This document shows positions 60,449 through 64,000 of a stretch of 64,000 bases of DNA, one piece after another. The translations under genes were made by a program, and so were the position numbers. The notes below the pieces were generated by a model. It searched no databases and had not been told where the DNA came from. It was given only the letters and a program-made list of their open reading frames with translations. How positions within the stretch are numbered: the first letter of the stretch is position 1; every line of letters begins with the position of its first letter. This DNA comes from Roseiarcus sp963742305 (GTDB lineage: Bacteria; Pseudomonadota; Alphaproteobacteria; Rhizobiales; Beijerinckiaceae), in the NCBI GenBank assembly GCA_963742305.1, contig CAVULN010000023.1, positions 1 to 64,000 of the forward strand. Direction: 5' to 3'.

Positions 60449-61138
60449 CTATGAGCCGACCGCCGTCGCCTCGAGCCTGGCGCTGAGCCTCAGCGCGTCG
60501 TTGAGGACGATCGCGCCCCGCCGGCGCTCGATGAGTCCTTCGCGCTCCATGGCGTTGATCTCACGCGACACGGTCTCGCGGCGCGTATTGATGCGCGAGG
60601 CAAGCTCCGACTGGTTCGGCGGCGCGAGGATGATCGCGCGCCTCGGATCGTTGCGATCGGGGCGGGCCAGGCGCAGGAGCTCGGCGTGGACCCGGCTGCG
60701 GACATCGAGCGCGCCGAGCTCGGTCACTCTCTGAGTCATGGCCCGATTGCGCGCAACCAGGGTCGCGACCACCGCTTCGCCCAACGGACGGTGGGTGTAC
60801 ATGGTCTCGACGAACACCACGCTCGGCATCCTCGCCACCAGCGAATCGTTGACCGCGAACACGCTGAGGGAGCGGGGGCCGCCGTCCAGAGCGGCCAGTT
60901 CGCCAAAGAACGAACCCGCTTCCATGTCGGTGAAAATCAGGTCCTGCCGCACTCCGTGGGACACCGCCCTCAGGCGTCCGGTCATGACAAAGTAGACGTC
61001 GCGGTCGTTCGCGGTCTGGCCGATGAGCCACTGACCGGTCGCCGTCTTGTGCCAGATGCAATGGCGATCGAGAATCCGGCAGGATTCGGCGTCGAGCGTC
61101 TTGAAGCAGGGGTGGGCGGAAAGCGAGTTGATGATCAT
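60449..61138 (-). CDS. Crp/Fnr-family transcription regulator
   Basis: A cyclic-nucleotide-binding-type beta-roll (QWLIGQTANDRDVYFVMTGR, MEAGSFFGELAALDGGPRSL), a dimer helix (LVARNRAMTQRVTELGALDV) and a winged HTH (PPNQSELASRINTRRETVSR) are visible in 229 residues. The recognition helix RRETVSREI keeps the Arg-Glu...Arg set that E. coli CRP uses to read TGTGA. FGELAALDGGPRS resembles the cAMP pocket FGELALIYGTPRA. A perfect TGTGA-N6-TCACA lies 333 bases upstream. No N-terminal Fnr cysteines are present, so it is not an iron-sulfur sensor. Confidence 0.88.
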   Translation of the reverse strand: MIINSLSAHPCFKTLDAESCRILDRHCIWHKTATGQWLIGQTANDRDVYFVMTGRLRAVSHGVRQDLIFTDMEAGSFFGELAALDGGPRSLSVFAVNDSLVARMPSVVFVETMYTHRPLGEAVVATLVARNRAMTQRVTELGALDVRSRVHAELLRLARPDRNDPRRAIILAPPNQSELASRINTRRETVSREINAMEREGLIERRRGAIVLNDALRLSARLEATAVGS

Positions 61139-61737
61139 CGTCGCGCCCGCCCTGGATTCCCGCCGGCGCCGCGGGCGCTGGCCCGACCGGCGGCCTGGAA
61201 GCCCGCGCGTGTCTTGACCCGCGTCCGACGCCGATCGGGGATCCGACGGGATTCGGGATCGGGCCTATCGAAACAGGGGTGCGCCGCCAGGGTCAACAAA
61301 ACGATCATCACGTCCGCGGATGATTGAGTTGGACGGTGGCGGAGGTCCGTCGCTGCGTCAAGCGACTTTCGGACGGCCTGAACGGAATTGGCCCAACAGA
61401 AATGGGGAGGCGGATACCACAGGCCACGTTTTGCCGAACGGTAGCGGATTCGAGTAAAACCCGATCACGGTGTGACGGCGATCACAGCGGAAACCGCCGC
61501 GTCCACGTATGGTGTGAATTAACCGGTCGGACTGTCCGAACGAAGCGAGGAAAGGATCCTCGTTGCCGAGGGGTGAGCCTTCGGCCCCGGTTTACGATTC
61601 CGCGCGGCCGCGCCTCGGGGCTTGGGCGCAAAGCGCGGCCGCCCCCGCGTCGATCTCCCACTACGCGGGGCGAAAGAGCGCGGCGCCTGCGCTTTTCCGC
61701 GCGCCTGGGCGCCGCGCTCGCAAATGTCGAGCGCCGA
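61139..61737. other. 600-base intergenic region with CRP box
   Basis: This separates the regulator gene from a small secreted-protein gene, both leftward. Apart from the CRP box at 61471-61486 I find no gene; the plus-strand frame from 61324 has no homology or ribosome site. CGAGGAAAGGATCCTCG (about 61547-61563) is a small inverted repeat. Confidence 0.45.
61471..61486. promoter_or_regulatory. Perfect CRP-type site TGTGA-N6-TCACA
   Basis: TGTGACGGCGATCACA matches the E. coli CRP consensus half-sites exactly. It lies upstream of the Crp-type regulator gene, whose recognition helix predicts this specificity, suggesting autoregulation. The 333-base distance is long, so an unseen transcript start may lie between. 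Confidence 0.65.
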
Positions 61738-62031
61738 TCAGCGAACCTGAAACTCCATGTGCACGCGCCCGTGCGTCCGGCCGGGCCGCCGCCAGCCGTG
61801 GAGGGGCGACGCCTGCGCCTGGGTCCGCGCTTCGCCCTTCACGCCGCGGTCCGGTCGCGTTCCTGCCCGGAACCCCACGAGATTGTTGGCCTTGGGCCCG
61901 TGCCGGGCGAGACAGGCGTTATACGCCATCGCCTCGCGATATTGCGCGCATGACCGATCGTCGCCGGCCCGGGCGCGGGGAGCCCACGCCAGAGCGGCAA
62001 GCCAAAGGGCGATGGCGGCGCGGGCGGCCAC
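61738..62031 (-). CDS. Small secreted protein downstream of pheT
   Basis: A GTG five bases after the pheT stop starts a signal peptide (ARAAIALWLAALAWAPRARA) and a mature domain with two cysteines (SCAQYREAMAYNACLARHGP). A basic middle and the end GRTHGRVHMEFQVR complete it. Similar small proteins follow pheT in other Rhizobiales as I recall them. It is probably co-transcribed with pheT. Function unknown. Confidence 0.6.
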   Translation of the reverse strand: MAARAAIALWLAALAWAPRARAGDDRSCAQYREAMAYNACLARHGPKANNLVGFRAGTRPDRGVKGEARTQAQASPLHGWRRPGRTHGRVHMEFQVR

Positions 62032-62035
62032 GGCT

Positions 62036-64000
62036 TCAGCCCCGCAACACGGCGCCGGTCTTCCTCGACACCTCGGCCACGATCCTGGACATCGCCGCGT
62101 CAATTTCGGTGTCGGTCAACGTGCGTTCGCGCGGCTGCAGGGTTATGTGAATGGCGACCGACTTCGCGCCCTCCGGCATGCCCTGGCCGCGATAGACGTC
62201 GAACACGCCGACCCTGGAGACGAGCGCGCGCTCGGCGCCCTCAGCCGCTCTGACAATGTCGATGGCGTTCGTCGCCTCGCCGACAACGAACGCAAGGTCC
62301 CGCTCGACCGGCATGAAGTCCGAGCGGACGAGCTTCGGCTTGGTCCTGGCGGACTTCGCCTTCGGCGCGGGAATGGCGTCGAGGGTGATCTCGAAGACGA
62401 CGATCGGGCCTTCGGCGTCGAGCGCCTCGCATGCGCTCGGGTGGAGTTGTCCGAACCAGCCCACCACCGTCTTCGGCCCGAACTGGAGCGTCGCAGCGCG
62501 GCCCGGATGCAGGAACGGCGGGCCGCCGGGGACGGCCTGCACCGCGTTCTCCTTGACGCCGAGCGCAGCGAGAAGGGTCATCGCGTCGCGCTTGGCGTCG
62601 AAGACGTCGGCAAGGCCGCCGCCGCTCCATTGCCGGCCTTCCACGTCCCCTTTCGCCCTGCCGCGCCTTAGCCCCGCGGCCGCGGTCCGCTGGCCGGTTT
62701 CGCCGGGCCCCAAAAAGATCTGCCCGACCTCGAACAGCGCGACGTCGCTCAGGCCCCGCCGCGCATTGCGCTCGGCGGCGGCCACGAGGCCCGGAACGAG
62801 GCTCGGGCGCATGTCGGAAAGGTCGGCGGCCATCGGGTTCGCCAGCGCAAGCGAGGGCGAGCCGCCGCCGAACAGTTCCGCCGTGGTCCTGGAGACGAAG
62901 GACCAGGTGACCGCCTCGCGCAGCCCGAGCGCGGCGAGCGTGCGCTTGGCGAGCCGCGTGCGCTTCTGCATGAGCGTCAGCACGGGTTTCGTCACGCCAT
63001 CGTCCAGTGGGGGCAATGGCGTCATCGGCGCCCGGTCGACGCCGGCGATGCGCAGGATCTGCTCGACGATGTCGGCCTTGACCTGAACGTCCGGGCGCCA
63101 GGAGGGGATCAGCACCCGCCCGTCCTCGACGCCAAAACCCAGCCGGCGCAGGATCGCCTCGCCCTCCTCGCGGGGAATATCGACGCCGAGCAACCGCCTG
63201 ACTTCGCTGTAGACGAAGGGGATCGCGCGCCGCGGCGTCGAGGGATCGCCCGCCACGACCATGCGCGAGGCCTCGCCGCCGCAGATTGAGAGCACCAGGT
63301 CGGTCGCGAGATCGCAGCCAGGCACGCAGAAGCCGGGATCGACGCCGCGCTCGAAGCGATAGCGCGCGTCAGTCGTGATCCCGAGCTTGCGCCCGGTCTG
63401 GGCGATGTTGGTCGGGTCCCAGAGCGCGCTCTCGATCAGGACGTCGCGCGTCGTCTCATCGCAGCCGGAATGTTCGCCGCCCATGATTCCGGCGATCGAT
63501 TCGACGCCGTTCTTGTCCGCGATGACGACCATGCTGTCGTCGAGCGCGTAGGTCTTGCCGTCGAGCGCGAGCACGCTCTCGCCGGGGTGCGCGCGCCGAA
63601 CGGTAAGGTCGCCGGCGACCTTGGCGAAGTCGAACACATGCAGGGGGCGCCCGCGGTCGAAGGTGATGTAGTTGGTGATGTCGACGAGCGCGCTGATCGG
63701 CCGGAGGCCAATCGCCCGCAGCCGGTTCTGCATCCAGTCGGGGGAAGGGCCGTTGGCGACGCCCCGGACGAGCCGCAAGGCGAAGGCCGGGCAGAGATGC
63801 TTGTCGGCGGGGGCGAAGTCGAGATTGACCCGGATCGGGCAATCGAACGCGCCGTCGATGGACTTGGACGCCGGCGTCTTCAGCTTGCCGAGTCCGGCCG
63901 CCGCGAGATCGCGGGCAATTCCGGCGACCCCGGTCGCGTCGGGGCGGTTGGGCGTCACCGCGACGTCGATCACCGGATCGTCGAGCCCGGCGAAGCGGGC
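62036..64000 (-). CDS. pheT: Phenylalanyl-tRNA synthetase beta chain, C-terminal 655 residues
   Basis: The gene enters from the right edge. Visible domains are B1/B3-B4 (DVAVTPNRPDATGVAGIARD, ALVDITNYITFDRGRPLHVF, ESIAGIMGGEHSGCDETTRD, TDARYRFERGVDP), B5 (PSWRPDVQVKADIVEQILRI), the B6-B7 synthetase-like core (ALGLREAVTWSFVSRTTAEL, MRPSLVPGLVAAAERNARRG) and the C-terminal anticodon-binding fold (SDFMPVERDLAFVVGEATNA, to KTGAVLRG). The beta chain pairs with PheS and carries editing in B3/B4. The N-terminal tRNA-binding domain and pheS would lie right of the window. Confidence 0.96.
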   Translation of the reverse strand, partial: ARFAGLDDPVIDVAVTPNRPDATGVAGIARDLAAAGLGKLKTPASKSIDGAFDCPIRVNLDFAPADKHLCPAFALRLVRGVANGPSPDWMQNRLRAIGLRPISALVDITNYITFDRGRPLHVFDFAKVAGDLTVRRAHPGESVLALDGKTYALDDSMVVIADKNGVESIAGIMGGEHSGCDETTRDVLIESALWDPTNIAQTGRKLGITTDARYRFERGVDPGFCVPGCDLATDLVLSICGGEASRMVVAGDPSTPRRAIPFVYSEVRRLLGVDIPREEGEAILRRLGFGVEDGRVLIPSWRPDVQVKADIVEQILRIAGVDRAPMTPLPPLDDGVTKPVLTLMQKRTRLAKRTLAALGLREAVTWSFVSRTTAELFGGGSPSLALANPMAADLSDMRPSLVPGLVAAAERNARRGLSDVALFEVGQIFLGPGETGQRTAAAGLRRGRAKGDVEGRQWSGGGLADVFDAKRDAMTLLAALGVKENAVQAVPGGPPFLHPGRAATLQFGPKTVVGWFGQLHPSACEALDAEGPIVVFEITLDAIPAPKAKSARTKPKLVRSDFMPVERDLAFVVGEATNAIDIVRAAEGAERALVSRVGVFDVYRGQGMPEGAKSVAIHITLQPRERTLTDTEIDAAMSRIVAEVSRKTGAVLRG

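Noticed and set aside
61324..61953. Plus-strand ORF in the spacer beyond the CRP box
   Set aside because: It runs antisense into the small secreted-protein gene and has no start signal or recognisable motif.
1..64000. CRISPR arrays, rRNA genes, prophage structural genes
   Set aside because: I looked for regularly spaced short repeats, rRNA core words and capsid/tail motifs and saw none; the only mobile element with clear ends is the IS630 copy.

Overview
The window is GC-rich (mid-60s percent by eye) DNA from an alphaproteobacterium, most likely a member of the Rhizobiales/Hyphomicrobiales. This is inferred from gene content and linkage: a ribbon-helix-helix gene behind a perfect Irr-type iron box, an ornithine decarboxylase with a long leader, guaB with rsmB nearby, the short alphaproteobacterial form of TolA, and a fused-cytochrome urate hydroxylase. 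I cannot name a genus. One caution applies throughout. Many otherwise recognisable genes carry isolated one-base slips (1-4 kb, 9.0, 10.3, 28.5, 32.5, 39.5-41, 54.5 and 56 kb), so part of the breakage may be sequencing or assembly error rather than decay.

Layout. 0-4 kb: frame-broken Tat-exported protein, glyoxalase-type protein, RHH protein with an Irr box, ettA and a multi-span membrane protein. 4-7.3 kb: SBP56/methanethiol oxidase family protein, SohB protease, NUDIX hydrolase. 7.4-11 kb: a uracil-DNA-glycosylase-family gene coupled to an amidohydrolase, then an MBL-fold hydrolase. 11-15.3 kb: ornithine decarboxylase with its leader, then a three-gene iron operon (beta-barrel protein, cupredoxin, FTR1 permease). 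15.4-20.5 kb: DUF2189 membrane protein facing a tolQ-tolR-tolA-(mini-tolA)-tolB operon. 20.7-22.7 kb: a tandem pair of undescribed papain-like proteins, one apparently catalytically dead. 23-27 kb: urate hydroxylase, allantoate-amidohydrolase-type enzyme and xylose isomerase.

27-29.6 kb: a TolA-C-like secreted protein and an aspartic protease, whose 3' end is duplicated on the far side of a 1.3 kb AT-richer insert. 29.6-34.7 kb: a four-gene operon built around a LuxE-LuxC fusion. 35-44.3 kb: phosphomannomutase/phosphoglucomutase, Mug, SorC regulator, RlmN, a broken cyclase-TPR gene, GMP reductase, GST and SDR. 44.5-53 kb: membrane-anchored trehalose-6-phosphate-synthase-like enzyme, ABM protein, IMP dehydrogenase, acyl-CoA dehydrogenase, RsmB. 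53-58 kb: a PEP-CTERM protein and a second cyclase-TPR gene split by an IS630-family element. 58-64 kb: lipA, tRNA-Lys, a PAP2 protein, a Crp-type regulator with a perfect CRP box upstream, and pheT running off the right edge.

How the genes fit together. Purine metabolism recurs (guaB, guaC, puuD, the allantoate-type hydrolase), and iron control is visible in DNA sites and the FTR1 operon. Envelope maintenance is represented by Tol, SohB, TolA-C-like proteins and PAP2. The least explained systems are the papain-like pair, the LuxEC operon, the membrane-tethered GT20 enzyme, the mini-TolA, and the paired dispersed repeats with matching AACATA-N5-TATGTT palindromes at 6.7 and 27.0 kb.
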